Source of the DNA: Emcibacteraceae bacterium
GTDB taxonomy: Bacteria; Pseudomonadota; Alphaproteobacteria; Sphingomonadales; Emcibacteraceae
Direction of reading: 5' to 3'
Assembly: GCA_041396985.1 (NCBI GenBank)
Contig: JAWKXO010000001.1
Coordinates: forward strand, 806,001-870,000
Length of the DNA stretch: 64,000 nucleotides
Shown: positions 15,754-23,887 of the stretch, one piece after another
Layout of the letters: each line of letters starts with the position of its first letter
How positions within the stretch are numbered: the stretch's first letter is position 1
Translations under genes and position numbers: made by a program
Notes under the pieces: model-generated
Seen by the model: the letters and a program-made list of their open reading frames with translations, nothing else
What the model was told of the DNA's origin: nothing
The model's database searches: none

Positions 15754-17458
15754 ATATATTTTTATCACTTTCATTGCTCTTTTTATCACAGCCAGCTGCT
15801 CTGAAAAACAGACGGTACAGGAGACGGCACATTATGACAAAATCATTCGTGGTGGTATGGTTTATGATGGACTTGGGAGTTCGGGCAAAATCGCCGATGT
15901 TGCGATTAATGATGATCGGATCGCAGCAATAGGTGATCTTGGACAGGCCGTCGGGGACACTGAAATTGATGCAAGCGGACTTGCTGTAGCCCCTGGTTTT
16001 ATTAATATGCTGAGTTGGGCTGCTGAACCACTTATATATGATAGTCGTGGCATGAGTGACATCAAACAGGGTGTGACCTTGGAAGTTTTCGGCGAAGGTT
16101 CATCCCCTGGCCCCTTAAATGCTGAAATGAAGCAACATGAAATCGATACTCAGGGCGAAATGAAATATGATGTAAACTGGAACAGCCTTGGTGAATTTCT
16201 GTCCTATGCTGAGAAAAAAGGAATTACACCCAATGTGGCGTCCTATATCGGCGCAACAACTGTCCGCATAAATGAACTAGGTTATGACAACCGTCTGCCC
16301 AATGAAGAAGAATTAAAAAATATGCAGCAACTAGTCATAGATGCCATGAATGAAGGGGCCCTTGGCGTTGGGTCATCCCTTATTTACGCACCGGCTTCCT
16401 ATTCCAATACTGCAGAACTTATCGCTTTAAGTAAAGCGGCCAGCGTCTGTGGTGGTTCCTATATTTCCCATATGCGCAGTGAAGGCAATAAATTGGAAGA
16501 AGCCGTTGATGAACTGCTGACAATTGCCAGGGAAGCCAATTTACCGGCAGAAATTTATCACCTGAAAGCCGCAGGAAAAGAAAACTGGCCTAAACTTGAC
16601 AATGTCATTGCCAAAATTGAGACTGCCCGCGCGGAAGGCTTAAATATTCGTGCCAATATGTATAGTTATACGGCCGGATCAACCGGATTAGATGCCATGA
16701 TCCCACCTTGGATACAGGAAGGCGGTATTAAAAGCTGGATCGCCAATATGCAAGACCCAGAGCTACGCGCCAAAGCGCTTAAGGAAATGCGCGATCCAAA
16801 CCGGGACTGGGAAAGTCTTGGTGCGGCATCGGGATATGAAAATGTCGTGCTGGTCGGTTTTGATAATCCTGACATGCGCCCTCTAACCGGCAAAAGACTG
16901 ACGGAAATTGCTGAAATGCGTGGATCCAGCCCCGAAGAAACCGCCATGAACCTAGTTGCGGAAAATGGTGCCGATGTCAGCACAGTTTATTTTATGATGA
17001 GCGAAGAGAATATTAAAAAGAAGCTTAATCTGCCCTGGGTGAGTTTCGGGTCTGACGCACGTGCAATCCCAAATGAAAGCATATTCCTCCATTCCAGCAC
17101 ACATCCGCGTACCTATGGTAATTTTTCCCGGGTATTAGGAAAATATGTTCGCGATGAAAATGTTCTACCGCTTAGCGAAGCGATAAGACGAATGACCTCC
17201 CTTCCAGCTGAAAACCTGAAAATTGCGAACCGTGGCGCTCTTAAAGTCGGCTATTTTGCCGATTTGGCAATTTTTGATCCTGCCACAATAAAGGATGTCG
17301 CCACTTATGAAAACCCGCATCAATATGCCATGGGAATGAAGCATGTTTTTGTCAACGGTACCCAGGTCCTTAAAGACGGTGAGCATACCGGCAATTTCCC
17401 GGGACGATTTGTGAAACGGGATGGCTGGCAAAATCAATGTTCACTGGCCGATGTATAA
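15731..17458 (+). CDS. Divergent N-acyl-D-amino-acid deacylase-like lipoprotein
   Basis: A 575-residue amidohydrolase-superfamily protein with a lipoprotein signal (FITASC, lipobox Cys near residue 23), so it is exported and lipid-anchored. It aligns along its length with D-aminoacylase/N-acyl-D-amino-acid deacylases: KIIRGGMVYDGLG, the strand VAPGFIN, GALGVGSSLIYAP, SHMRSEG, IYHLKAAG and a final FADLAIFDP. The usual metal-binding HxH after VAPGFI is replaced by INMLSW, and the zinc-ligand Cys region reads VFGEGSSPGP. Later His residues remain. This could be a subfamily with a rearranged metal site, or a non-catalytic binder. It overlaps the symporter gene; ATG 15716 is an alternative start. 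Confidence 0.8.
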   Translation: MINHSNYKYIFITFIALFITASCSEKQTVQETAHYDKIIRGGMVYDGLGSSGKIADVAINDDRIAAIGDLGQAVGDTEIDASGLAVAPGFINMLSWAAEPLIYDSRGMSDIKQGVTLEVFGEGSSPGPLNAEMKQHEIDTQGEMKYDVNWNSLGEFLSYAEKKGITPNVASYIGATTVRINELGYDNRLPNEEELKNMQQLVIDAMNEGALGVGSSLIYAPASYSNTAELIALSKAASVCGGSYISHMRSEGNKLEEAVDELLTIAREANLPAEIYHLKAAGKENWPKLDNVIAKIETARAEGLNIRANMYSYTAGSTGLDAMIPPWIQEGGIKSWIANMQDPELRAKALKEMRDPNRDWESLGAASGYENVVLVGFDNPDMRPLTGKRLTEIAEMRGSSPEETAMNLVAENGADVSTVYFMMSEENIKKKLNLPWVSFGSDARAIPNESIFLHSSTHPRTYGNFSRVLGKYVRDENVLPLSEAIRRMTSLPAENLKIANRGALKVGYFADLAIFDPATIKDVATYENPHQYAMGMKHVFVNGTQVLKDGEHTGNFPGRFVKRDGWQNQCSLADV

Positions 17459-17484
17459 TAATCCAGTGAATTTAAATTTTCCAG

Positions 17485-17832
17485 TCAGAGTATGGTCAGG
17501 ACATTTTCCGGCGGGCGGCCAATGGCCGCTTTGCCATTTGCCAGCACAATCGGTCGTTCAATTAATTTTGGATATTTGATCATGGCTTTTATTAAGTCCT
17601 GACGGCTTAAGCCAGCGTCAGCCAGATTATTCTCTGCATATTCAGCTTCTTTTTTACGCATTAAGTCTCTTGGCTCAATATTGAGCAAGCGGAGAATATT
17701 CTCTATTTCAGCCACTGAAGGGACATCTTTCAAATAGTCCCGTATTGTTGGAGCAATCCCCTTCTCTTCCAACAGAGCAAGTGTCTGACGCGATTTGCTG
17801 CAACGGGGATTATGGAAAATTGTTACGGTCAT
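17485..17832 (-). CDS. arsC: ArsC-family arsenate reductase (glutaredoxin-dependent type)
   Basis: The 115-residue protein has the ArsC fold and the catalytic cysteine in HNPRCSKSR (Cys 11), plus RPIVLANGKAAIGRPPENV near the C-terminus. Canonical ArsC reduces arsenate to arsenite with glutathione and glutaredoxin. There is no arsR, arsB or acr3 nearby, so it may equally be a YfgD/YffB-type relative with another thiol role. Divergent from bfd. Confidence 0.85.
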   Translation of the reverse strand: MTVTIFHNPRCSKSRQTLALLEEKGIAPTIRDYLKDVPSVAEIENILRLLNIEPRDLMRKKEAEYAENNLADAGLSRQDLIKAMIKYPKLIERPIVLANGKAAIGRPPENVLTIL

Positions 17833-17959
17833 TTTTTATCCTGAATATAATTTGCCTGAATGAGTTTCTTGTGTCATGGGCATATAATCAAAAAACACAC
17901 CCAATTCCAATGTTTATCATAAAAAAAGTTTATAGTAATAAGAATGATTATTAACATTG

Positions 17960-17987
17960 TTGACAATAATTCTCAATTGCATATAAT
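17960..17987 (+). promoter_or_regulatory. Promoter of bfd
   Basis: A perfect TTGACA (17960-17965) and a perfect TATAAT (17982-17987) are 16 bases apart, 30 bases before the bfd ATG. This is the strongest sigma-70 type promoter seen in the window; such a strong match usually needs a repressor, consistent with the overlapping iron-box-like sequence. Confidence 0.8.
17962..17980 (+). promoter_or_regulatory. Possible Fur/iron-responsive box in the bfd promoter
   Basis: The 19 bases GACAATAATTCTCAATTGC match the enterobacterial Fur-box consensus at about 12 of 19 positions and fill the space between the -35 and -10 boxes. A second AT-rich ATGATTATTAAC tract lies just upstream. Alphaproteobacteria often use Irr or Mur with different sites, so the exact regulator is uncertain. 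Confidence 0.4.
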
Positions 17988-18017
17988 TATGACATTACCA
18001 ATTTGAGAGTCGAAACC

Positions 18018-18203
18018 ATGTATGTATGTGTTTGTAATGCCCTTGATGAAAATACTGTACGCGAAGCGGCACGTAAAAATAATGGCTATCAAAGCGCAAT
18101 AAAGATATATGAATCACTTGGGGTTAAGCCACAATGTGGCATGTGTCTTTGTGATGCTCAAGAAATCTGCAATATGGAAAAGCAGTCCCACCAATCACAG
18201 TAA
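18018..18203 (+). CDS. bfd: Bacterioferritin-associated ferredoxin Bfd
   Basis: Starting from ATG 18018 (not the in-frame TTG at 18003) this is a 61-residue [2Fe-2S] protein beginning MYVCVCNAL. The four cysteines follow the BFD pattern CxC-x31/32-CxxC (CVC near residue 4, CGMC near residue 39). Bfd docks on bacterioferritin and passes electrons to the core to release stored iron. The bfr gene follows 127 bases downstream with its own promoter. The strong promoter and putative iron box suggest induction under iron starvation. Confidence 0.93.
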   Translation: MYVCVCNALDENTVREAARKNNGYQSAIKIYESLGVKPQCGMCLCDAQEICNMEKQSHQSQ

Positions 18204-18268
18204 ACTATCTAATAATCATTTTCACTATTAGTATCAATAACTTATACAAACTTAATTTCCCAGTTAAT

Positions 18269-18297
18269 TTGACTTGAAGCTGTAAAATCTCTATTAT
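18269..18297 (+). promoter_or_regulatory. Promoter of bfr
   Basis: TTGACT (18269-18274) and TATTAT (18292-18297) are 17 bases apart, 33 bases before the bfr ATG. This gives bacterioferritin a transcription start separate from bfd, allowing the two to be regulated in opposite directions by iron. Confidence 0.7.
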
Positions 18298-18330
18298 AGC
18301 ATCCAAACAAAAAGCTATCAGGAGTATGTC

Positions 18331-18807
18331 ATGAAAGGTGATAAGAAAGTCATCGAATTTCTCAATAAAATTCTAAAAAACGAATTAACAGCCATTAATC
18401 AGTATTTCCTGCATAGTCGCATGTATGGGGACTGGGGATTAAAAGCGCTGGAAAAATACGAATATGAAGAATCAATCGATGAAATGAAACATGCAGACGA
18501 GCTGGTCAAACGCATTCTTTTTCTTGAAGGTCTTCCCGCTATGCAGCAACTTGGCCGCTTAAGAATTGGTCAGACGGTAACGGAAATGATGAAAGGTGAT
18601 CTGGAACTGGAACTGGCAGGCCATGCCGATCTTAAGGATGCGATTGAATATTGTGAAAAAGTCCGTGATTACGTTTCGCGGGAACTCTTTGAAGAAATCT
18701 TGTCAGACGAAGAAGAACATATTGACTGGCTGGAAACAAATCTTGCACTAATCGATAAGGTTGGTGAGAAGAATTATCTGCAATCGCAAATGGGCGATGC
18801 GGATTAA
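18331..18807 (+). CDS. bfr: Bacterioferritin Bfr
   Basis: The 158-residue protein is a four-helix ferritin that stores iron in a 24-mer with bound haem. Ferroxidase ligands are present: Glu18, Glu51, His54, and Glu/His in EEILSDEEEHIDW near 127-130; Tyr25 is conserved. The haem ligand Met52 is present in DEMKHAD, so this is a haem-binding Bfr rather than a plain ferritin. GGAG lies six bases before the ATG. Downstream, a terminator for this gene overlaps the end of convergent pyrD. Confidence 0.97.
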   Translation: MKGDKKVIEFLNKILKNELTAINQYFLHSRMYGDWGLKALEKYEYEESIDEMKHADELVKRILFLEGLPAMQQLGRLRIGQTVTEMMKGDLELELAGHADLKDAIEYCEKVRDYVSRELFEEILSDEEEHIDWLETNLALIDKVGEKNYLQSQMGDAD

Positions 18808-18810
18808 TTA

Positions 18811-19866
18811 TTATTTATGATCAATACCGATGGCTTCCTTAATATTGCGGAAGCCATCTTTTTTTAGAAGTTCTTCTAGTTCCCAGTTAATTTTTCGGAC
18901 CAGTCCCGGACCGTGATAGACAAGCGCTGAATAAAGCTGGACAAGCGATGCCCCTGCCTTAATTTTTCTGTAGGCCTGCTCGCCGTTTGATACACCACCA
19001 ACACCGATAAGCGGAATTTTTCCGCTGGTCAATTTATACATTTTTGATAAAATTTCTGTCGACAATTCAAATAACGGCGCACCACTAAGTCCCCCTGCCT
19101 CGTCTTTAAATGATGAGACAAGATTGGGCCTTGAAAGCGTCGTATTGCTGACAATCAAACCGTCCATTTTATGTTTAAGAATTATTTCTGCAATATCGGC
19201 ACATTCCTGATCATTAAGATCCGGTGCAATTTTTAAAATAAGAGGTGGAGCACTCTCAAGGCCTGCTTGATCTCTTACCGCTTTTAATTTTGATAAAAGC
19301 TCATCAAGCGCTTCTTTCCCCTGTAATGCTCTAAGTCCCGGTGTATTCGGTGAAGATATGTTAATCGTAAAATAATCCGCAAGACCAAGCAGTCGTTTAA
19401 GCCCAATGACATAATCCTCAATCTGATCATCACTAAGCTTATTGGCACCAATATTGGCACCAACAATGCCGTTGGTCTTTCCCCGGGCGGCTAGTCTGGC
19501 CATATAATATTCGAGGCCCTTATTATTAAAGCCCAGTCTGTTAATAACGGCTTTATCTTCTGTCAGTCTAAATATTCTTGGCTTTTCATTTCCCGCCTGG
19601 GCAAGCGGTGTAACAGTCCCTGTTTCGACAAATCCAAAACCCTGTTTCAGCATGGGTTCATATACTTCTGCATTTTTATCAAAACCGGCCGCCAACCCAA
19701 CCGGATTTGGAAAATCCAAATTCCAGATTGACTGGTTTAGAATAGTTGATTTCGGAACATTCCCGCTTGGCAATAGGCCTGATTTCAGTGCTAAAATTGC
19801 CAGACTGTGCGCCCGTTCCGGAGAAATCAGAAAAAGGACCGGTTTTAAAAATTCATATAAATTCAT
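18811..19866 (-). CDS. pyrD: Class 2 dihydroorotate dehydrogenase (quinone) PyrD
   Basis: The 351-residue FMN enzyme oxidises dihydroorotate to orotate, passing electrons to quinone, in pyrimidine synthesis. The amphipathic N-terminus (LKPVLFLISPERAHSLAI) for membrane association, NPVGLAAGFDKNAE, the active-site loop NISSPNTPGLRALQ and VSNTT are all class 2 features. Its ATG overlaps the end of the DUF952 gene by four bases. Its last codons (DGFRNIKEAIG) are constrained by a terminator hairpin for bfr on the other strand. Confidence 0.97.
   Translation of the reverse strand: MNLYEFLKPVLFLISPERAHSLAILALKSGLLPSGNVPKSTILNQSIWNLDFPNPVGLAAGFDKNAEVYEPMLKQGFGFVETGTVTPLAQAGNEKPRIFRLTEDKAVINRLGFNNKGLEYYMARLAARGKTNGIVGANIGANKLSDDQIEDYVIGLKRLLGLADYFTINISSPNTPGLRALQGKEALDELLSKLKAVRDQAGLESAPPLILKIAPDLNDQECADIAEIILKHKMDGLIVSNTTLSRPNLVSSFKDEAGGLSGAPLFELSTEILSKMYKLTSGKIPLIGVGGVSNGEQAYRKIKAGASLVQLYSALVYHGPGLVRKINWELEELLKKDGFRNIKEAIGIDHK
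18829..18865 (+). terminator. Rho-independent terminator of bfr, inside the pyrD coding end
   Basis: A perfect 10-bp stem GATGGCTTCC/GGAAGCCATC (18829-18838 and 18849-18858) with a 10-base loop is followed by seven T on the plus strand. It lies 22 bases past the bfr stop and wholly within the last codons of pyrD on the opposite strand. Confidence 0.85.
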
Positions 19867-20213
19867 CGATCATCCTTACTAAAGCCACACCAGCCATGAT
19901 CCGGCAGTTCTTCCATTCCCACAACTGCCCCAGGATCCAGATTAGAATATAAATGGGGAAATTCCTGCCCATTTCTCGATTTCTCCCATTTTAGAGCCCC
20001 TGCAGGCAGGCGTTCAACGGCAATTTTAAGAAGCACTAACCCTTTCTGATCTTTAAAATGTTTATCAAGTGTGCCTTTAACCTGATCGTATGCGGAGAAA
20101 TGGATAAATCCATCCCGAATGTCATCTGAGGACCCATTATAGGTTCCTTTGGCCACCGCCTTTTCCCATTCTGATTTTTTGCAGATCTTGTATATTACAT
20201 CATTTTTAAACAT
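19863..20213 (-). CDS. DUF952 family protein
   Basis: A 116-residue protein. DUF952 features are IYKICKKSEWEKA at the start, DGFIHFSAYDQV and FPHLYSNLDPGAV; the family is small, probably enzymatic in fold, and of unknown function, often encoded beside pyrD in alphaproteobacteria. Start chosen at ATG 20213 because GGGGA lies four bases upstream; an in-frame ATG at 20234 lies in the preceding terminator. Overlaps the pyrD start by four bases, so the two are cotranscribed. Confidence 0.85.
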   Translation of the reverse strand: MFKNDVIYKICKKSEWEKAVAKGTYNGSSDDIRDGFIHFSAYDQVKGTLDKHFKDQKGLVLLKIAVERLPAGALKWEKSRNGQEFPHLYSNLDPGAVVGMEELPDHGWCGFSKDDR

Positions 20214-20224
20214 GATTTCCCCAT

Positions 20225-20260
20225 AAAAAAACATGCTTTAAGTAAACGATAAAGCATGTT
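20225..20260 (-). terminator. Terminator of the XRE regulator gene
   Basis: On the minus strand AACATGCTTTA and TAAAGCATGTT form an 11-bp perfect stem around a 9-base loop, followed by seven T. It lies 27 bases after the XRE stop and ends just before the ribosome-binding site of the DUF952 gene, separating the lnt-XRE group from DUF952-pyrD. Confidence 0.8.
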
Positions 20261-20286
20261 TGTAAAATAATGAAAATTAATTGGTC

Positions 20287-20718
20287 TTATTTTTTACCAT
20301 TTGATCCTATAGCCGAACTTCCTATAGCTTTTACCATTTCAAAAATTCTTTTTCTTACTGATGGATCAATTATCTTGTAATAAGCCCTGACAAGTTCCAG
20401 CGTTTCCCGTCTTGAAAGCTTATCAACTTCAAAAACCTGCTTGCTGCCTTCAGCCATCCCCTCGGCTTTACGGGTTGAATCCGGTGTCATTTCATCAAAG
20501 AAAAAAGATACTGGAACATCTAGAATTTTAGAAAGTTGATATAGTCGGCTGGAGCCAATTCTATTGGCGCCTCTTTCATATTTTTGTACCTGTTGAAAAG
20601 TAAGTCCAAGAGCCTTCCCCAATTTCTCCTGACTCATACCAAGCAGTGTTCTTCTAAGACGTACTCTTGCGCCTACATGAATATCCACTGGGTCTGGTGA
20701 TGATTTGATCATGCTCAT
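20287..20718 (-). CDS. XRE-family helix-turn-helix regulator
   Basis: From ATG 20718 the protein is 143 residues. Residues 10-70 form the XRE/Cro helix-turn-helix (GARVRLRRTLLGMSQEKLGKALGLTFQQVQKYERGANR pattern, here summarised), followed by SSRLYQLSKILDVPVSFFFDEM and a C-terminal helical dimerisation part with KLSRRETLELVRAYY. This architecture is a conserved alphaproteobacterial regulator that usually lies next to lnt and metK. Its targets are not known from sequence. An in-frame ATG at 20787 would add 23 poorly conserved residues. Confidence 0.85.
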   Translation of the reverse strand: MSMIKSSPDPVDIHVGARVRLRRTLLGMSQEKLGKALGLTFQQVQKYERGANRIGSSRLYQLSKILDVPVSFFFDEMTPDSTRKAEGMAEGSKQVFEVDKLSRRETLELVRAYYKIIDPSVRKRIFEMVKAIGSSAIGSNGKK

Positions 20719-20841
20719 TTTAAAAATACCTTGCTTATATAAAATCACAATACTTCCCGACCTAGCAATGTAAGATCGACCACCCACAAAGTATGGTTAT
20801 TGTTTAGTAGTGTAGCTATTTAACGTCAAGCTTTATCTTCT

Positions 20842-22425
20842 TTACGGTGTAAATCTACGAATTAGTACAATATTTACGATAGCAATTATAACACTAATAA
20901 GTGCAAATATCCACTGTTTGTATTTGGAATAAAGTGTTGCTTTCTCAATTTTATAAGGCAAACCGCTATTCATGACCCCTCTTTTGTTCAATCCAATCTG
21001 GTCAACTATACGTCCATAAGCATCAATGACTGCCGAAATACCTGTACCGGCTGACCTGATTATAGGCAACCCTTCTTCAATTGCACGTACACGTGTTTGC
21101 AGTAAATGCTGCCTTGGTCCGCTACTGTCACCGTACCATGCATCATTGGTAATGTTAAGCAGCCAATCCGGTCGGTCTGAAGGGTCAGTCACCTGTCCGG
21201 GGAAAATGATTTCATAACAAATTAGTACACCTACCGGTGGCAGACCTTTTATATTTAGTGTCTTTAGGCCATCTCCTTCACTGAAATCCTGACCCCCGCT
21301 AAATAATTGGTCAAACCCAAGTGATATAAAAAACATTTTGACAAAGGAAGGAATATATTCGCCAAGCGGCACCAAATGACTTTTATCATAAAGCGCCTCT
21401 ATTTCTCCTTCATCATTTATTGCAATCATCGAATTATAAATTTTAAATGTTCCGGCACTCCGGTCCCTGCGGGGAAAACCCGTAAAGACCACTCCTCCTT
21501 TATCCAGCATTTTCGATATAACCTGCCGTCTTAACGGTTCTTCTGAAAGAGAATAAATAATCGCCGTTTCTGGCCAAATGACATGTGTTGTCCCTGACTG
21601 CTCAGACCCTTCACTCATTGTCATGTAAGAGATCAGGTTCTTTCCCCAATTTCGGGACGGCCATTTATCTTCCTGCTTTATGTTTGCCTGAACAATGCGA
21701 AGGTTGATATCTTTTACATAGTCAGTTTGTTGATTAAGCCTCAGGCTTCCATACGAATATAAACCTATAACCAATATTACTGCCAATAATGAAACAACAG
21801 TACGATTGATACGGTTCAGTAATAGAAGGGGGGAAAGCGCAAGAAAAACGGTAAATAGTCCTAATCCATATACACCCCAGACTGATGTGGATTGAAGCAT
21901 CGCATCTGAAAAACCCCAGACATATCCTGTTAGATTCCATGGAAAACCGGTAAATAAAACGCCTCGCAACCATTCCATTACATTCCAAACCACAGTGAAT
22001 GTCAGAACAATGCACAGAAGATGAGTTTTCAGATTATGGTTTTTATGAATAATTCTGACGGCAACCGACGTTAGGCCAGGGAAGATTGCCAGATAGCAGG
22101 ATAATAAAGCAACCATAACATAACCAGCGAAATCAGGTATTGTGGGTTCAACTGCAAAGCTGTTGCCAATCCAGTAAAGTCCAGCAAAAAAATGTCCAAA
22201 GCCGAATGTTATGCCATAATAAAATGCCTGAATTGGCCCGGTACTTAACATTGAAAAAATCAGGAATACAGAAAATGCAAAAATAAGTGCCGGAAAAAAA
22301 TATACTGGTGCAAATGCCAGCGCCGAAATCAGACCCGAACATAACAAAATCAGATATTTTTTAATTAGAGAACTTCGGTCAAAATATTCTTTTAAGCTGT
22401 CGGTGGATAGTTCTGAATATGCCAT
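20842..22425 (-). CDS. lnt: Apolipoprotein N-acyltransferase Lnt
   Basis: The 527-residue inner-membrane enzyme adds the third acyl chain to the N-terminal Cys of lipoproteins. Six N-terminal membrane helices precede a nitrilase-like periplasmic domain with the catalytic Glu in WPETA, Lys in YDKSHLVPLGEY and Cys in ICYEIIFP; NITNDAWYGDSSGPRQH is also typical. A final membrane helix ends the protein. It starts five bases after the corC stop, in one operon. The several lipoproteins in this window are its substrates. Confidence 0.96.
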   Translation of the reverse strand: MAYSELSTDSLKEYFDRSSLIKKYLILLCSGLISALAFAPVYFFPALIFAFSVFLIFSMLSTGPIQAFYYGITFGFGHFFAGLYWIGNSFAVEPTIPDFAGYVMVALLSCYLAIFPGLTSVAVRIIHKNHNLKTHLLCIVLTFTVVWNVMEWLRGVLFTGFPWNLTGYVWGFSDAMLQSTSVWGVYGLGLFTVFLALSPLLLLNRINRTVVSLLAVILVIGLYSYGSLRLNQQTDYVKDINLRIVQANIKQEDKWPSRNWGKNLISYMTMSEGSEQSGTTHVIWPETAIIYSLSEEPLRRQVISKMLDKGGVVFTGFPRRDRSAGTFKIYNSMIAINDEGEIEALYDKSHLVPLGEYIPSFVKMFFISLGFDQLFSGGQDFSEGDGLKTLNIKGLPPVGVLICYEIIFPGQVTDPSDRPDWLLNITNDAWYGDSSGPRQHLLQTRVRAIEEGLPIIRSAGTGISAVIDAYGRIVDQIGLNKRGVMNSGLPYKIEKATLYSKYKQWIFALISVIIAIVNIVLIRRFTP

Positions 22426-22430
22426 TTAAC

Positions 22431-23306
22431 TTATTTTCTGTGCACCAGAATATATTTTATATGTCTGGTATCACCATCAATAATTTCAAACCGTGTGCCG
22501 TTTTCATGTTCGACCAATTCTCCTTTCTGGGGAATGTGACCGGCTAGTTTAAACACCAGACCACCGACTGTATCCACATCTTCATCATGGTCATCACTTA
22601 AAAAATCAACGCCAAGCAGATCTTCAAGTTCGTCAATGGGAAGCCGCGCATCAACATGCAGATTGCCATCTGCCCGCTCACGCAACAGAACACCCTCTGC
22701 AATATCATGTTCATCCTCAATGTCACCAAATATCTGCTCGACCATATCCTCAATCGTCAGCAGTCCATCTGTTCCACCATATTCATCAACCACAATTGCC
22801 ATATGAATTTGGGTTTTTTGCATTTTCGTAAGCAAGTCAATAAGCTTCATCGATGGCGGTACAAACAGGATCGGACGCTGGATGGATTTCAACGACGGAA
22901 AATTATTATTATCCCTGTTATTTACAAATGCCCTGAATACATCTTTTATGTGAACCATGGAAAGAACTTCATCAAGACTTTCCCGGTAAACAGGCAGCCT
23001 CGATGTGCTTGCCCCGACAAATACATTGAGAAGTTCATCAAAAGGTGCATTCTCCTCGATAGCAATTATATCTGCCCGCGGCACCATAACATCATCAACC
23101 CGAAGGTCCCCGAAGGATAATGTATTCATGATAATTGAGCGTTCTTCTTCGCCCAAAGTTCCTTCAGCTGCTTCAATTTCCTCTATTACTTCTTCAAGAC
23201 TTTCTTTCAATTCATGATCAATATCTGACTTGTTGAATATATTCTTTATAGCGCCCCAAAACCCGGTGTTCGACCCGGGTTTGTCTGCAGAATCTGATGA
23301 TGTCAT
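22431..23306 (-). CDS. corC: CorC/HlyC-family CBS-domain protein
   Basis: The 291-residue cytosolic protein has two CBS domains (DVMVPRADIIAIE onward, about 70-195) with VVDEYGGTDGLLTIEDMVEQIFGDIEDEHD in pieces, and a C-terminal CorC_HlyC domain (about 205-285). It lacks the DUF21 membrane region of full CNNM/HlyC transporters. In E. coli CorC is linked to magnesium/cobalt efflux and sits beside ybeY and lnt as here, so the synteny supports the assignment. Confidence 0.92.
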   Translation of the reverse strand: MTSSDSADKPGSNTGFWGAIKNIFNKSDIDHELKESLEEVIEEIEAAEGTLGEEERSIIMNTLSFGDLRVDDVMVPRADIIAIEENAPFDELLNVFVGASTSRLPVYRESLDEVLSMVHIKDVFRAFVNNRDNNNFPSLKSIQRPILFVPPSMKLIDLLTKMQKTQIHMAIVVDEYGGTDGLLTIEDMVEQIFGDIEDEHDIAEGVLLRERADGNLHVDARLPIDELEDLLGVDFLSDDHDEDVDTVGGLVFKLAGHIPQKGELVEHENGTRFEIIDGDTRHIKYILVHRK

Positions 23307-23353
23307 AATGCTTTTGCTGAAGCCTTTCCTGATGTTTTTCCGAAATTACTATT

Positions 23354-23887
23354 TCATGCTGAATAAGGATCGTCAATACCAAGATTGGCCAGAAGGCTGC
23401 TCTCAAGGTTTTCCATCACTTCCGCATCCTGATCTTCTATATGGTCATAGCCCAACAAGTGAAGAATGCCATGAATGACGAGATGTGTGAAATGATCCTC
23501 AAAACTGATTTCTGCTTCTTTCGCTTCTTGCTCCATTATTTCATAGGCAATATAAATTTCACCGAGTGAGTATGGGTGCTCCGTGGCCTTGTGATCCGAT
23601 TTAAGGTAAAGTTCAATTTCATCTGCCCCAAGTCCGTTGAAAGACAAGACATTGGTTGGCTTATCCTGATAACGGAAGTCTTTATTAAGCTGATGAATTA
23701 GCTGATTATCACAAAGAACAATACTTAATTCCAGTAATGAAAAATTGGAAAAAAATTTCCCCTCTTTCACATTTTTTATGATCTGCTCCAGAGCCTTATC
23801 AATTAGTGCCTCATAACCTGGCAATTTTTCCTGCCACTGATCATAATCAACAGAAATTTCAAGATTAAACCCATCAGGAAACGACAT
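23354..23887 (-). CDS. ybeY: Endoribonuclease YbeY
   Basis: The 177-residue metalloenzyme acts in 16S rRNA 3'-end maturation and ribosome quality control. The zinc site H-x3-H-x5-H is visible in VIHGILHLLGYDH. The upstream NxDFRYQDKPTNVLSF motif is also canonical. Its start shares one base with the phoH stop (TAATG), showing translational coupling. Confidence 0.96.
   Translation of the reverse strand: MSFPDGFNLEISVDYDQWQEKLPGYEALIDKALEQIIKNVKEGKFFSNFSLLELSIVLCDNQLIHQLNKDFRYQDKPTNVLSFNGLGADEIELYLKSDHKATEHPYSLGEIYIAYEIMEQEAKEAEISFEDHFTHLVIHGILHLLGYDHIEDQDAEVMENLESSLLANLGIDDPYSA

Noticed and set aside
15731..17458. Frameshift or pseudogene as explanation of the missing HxH
   Set aside because: The frame is open over the full family length and motifs on both sides are intact, so the change is a local substitution, not a broken gene.
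22656..23120. 154-codon open frame antisense to corC
   Set aside because: Entirely opposite a conserved CBS-domain gene; composition rich in Ile/Cys/His as expected from a shadow frame.
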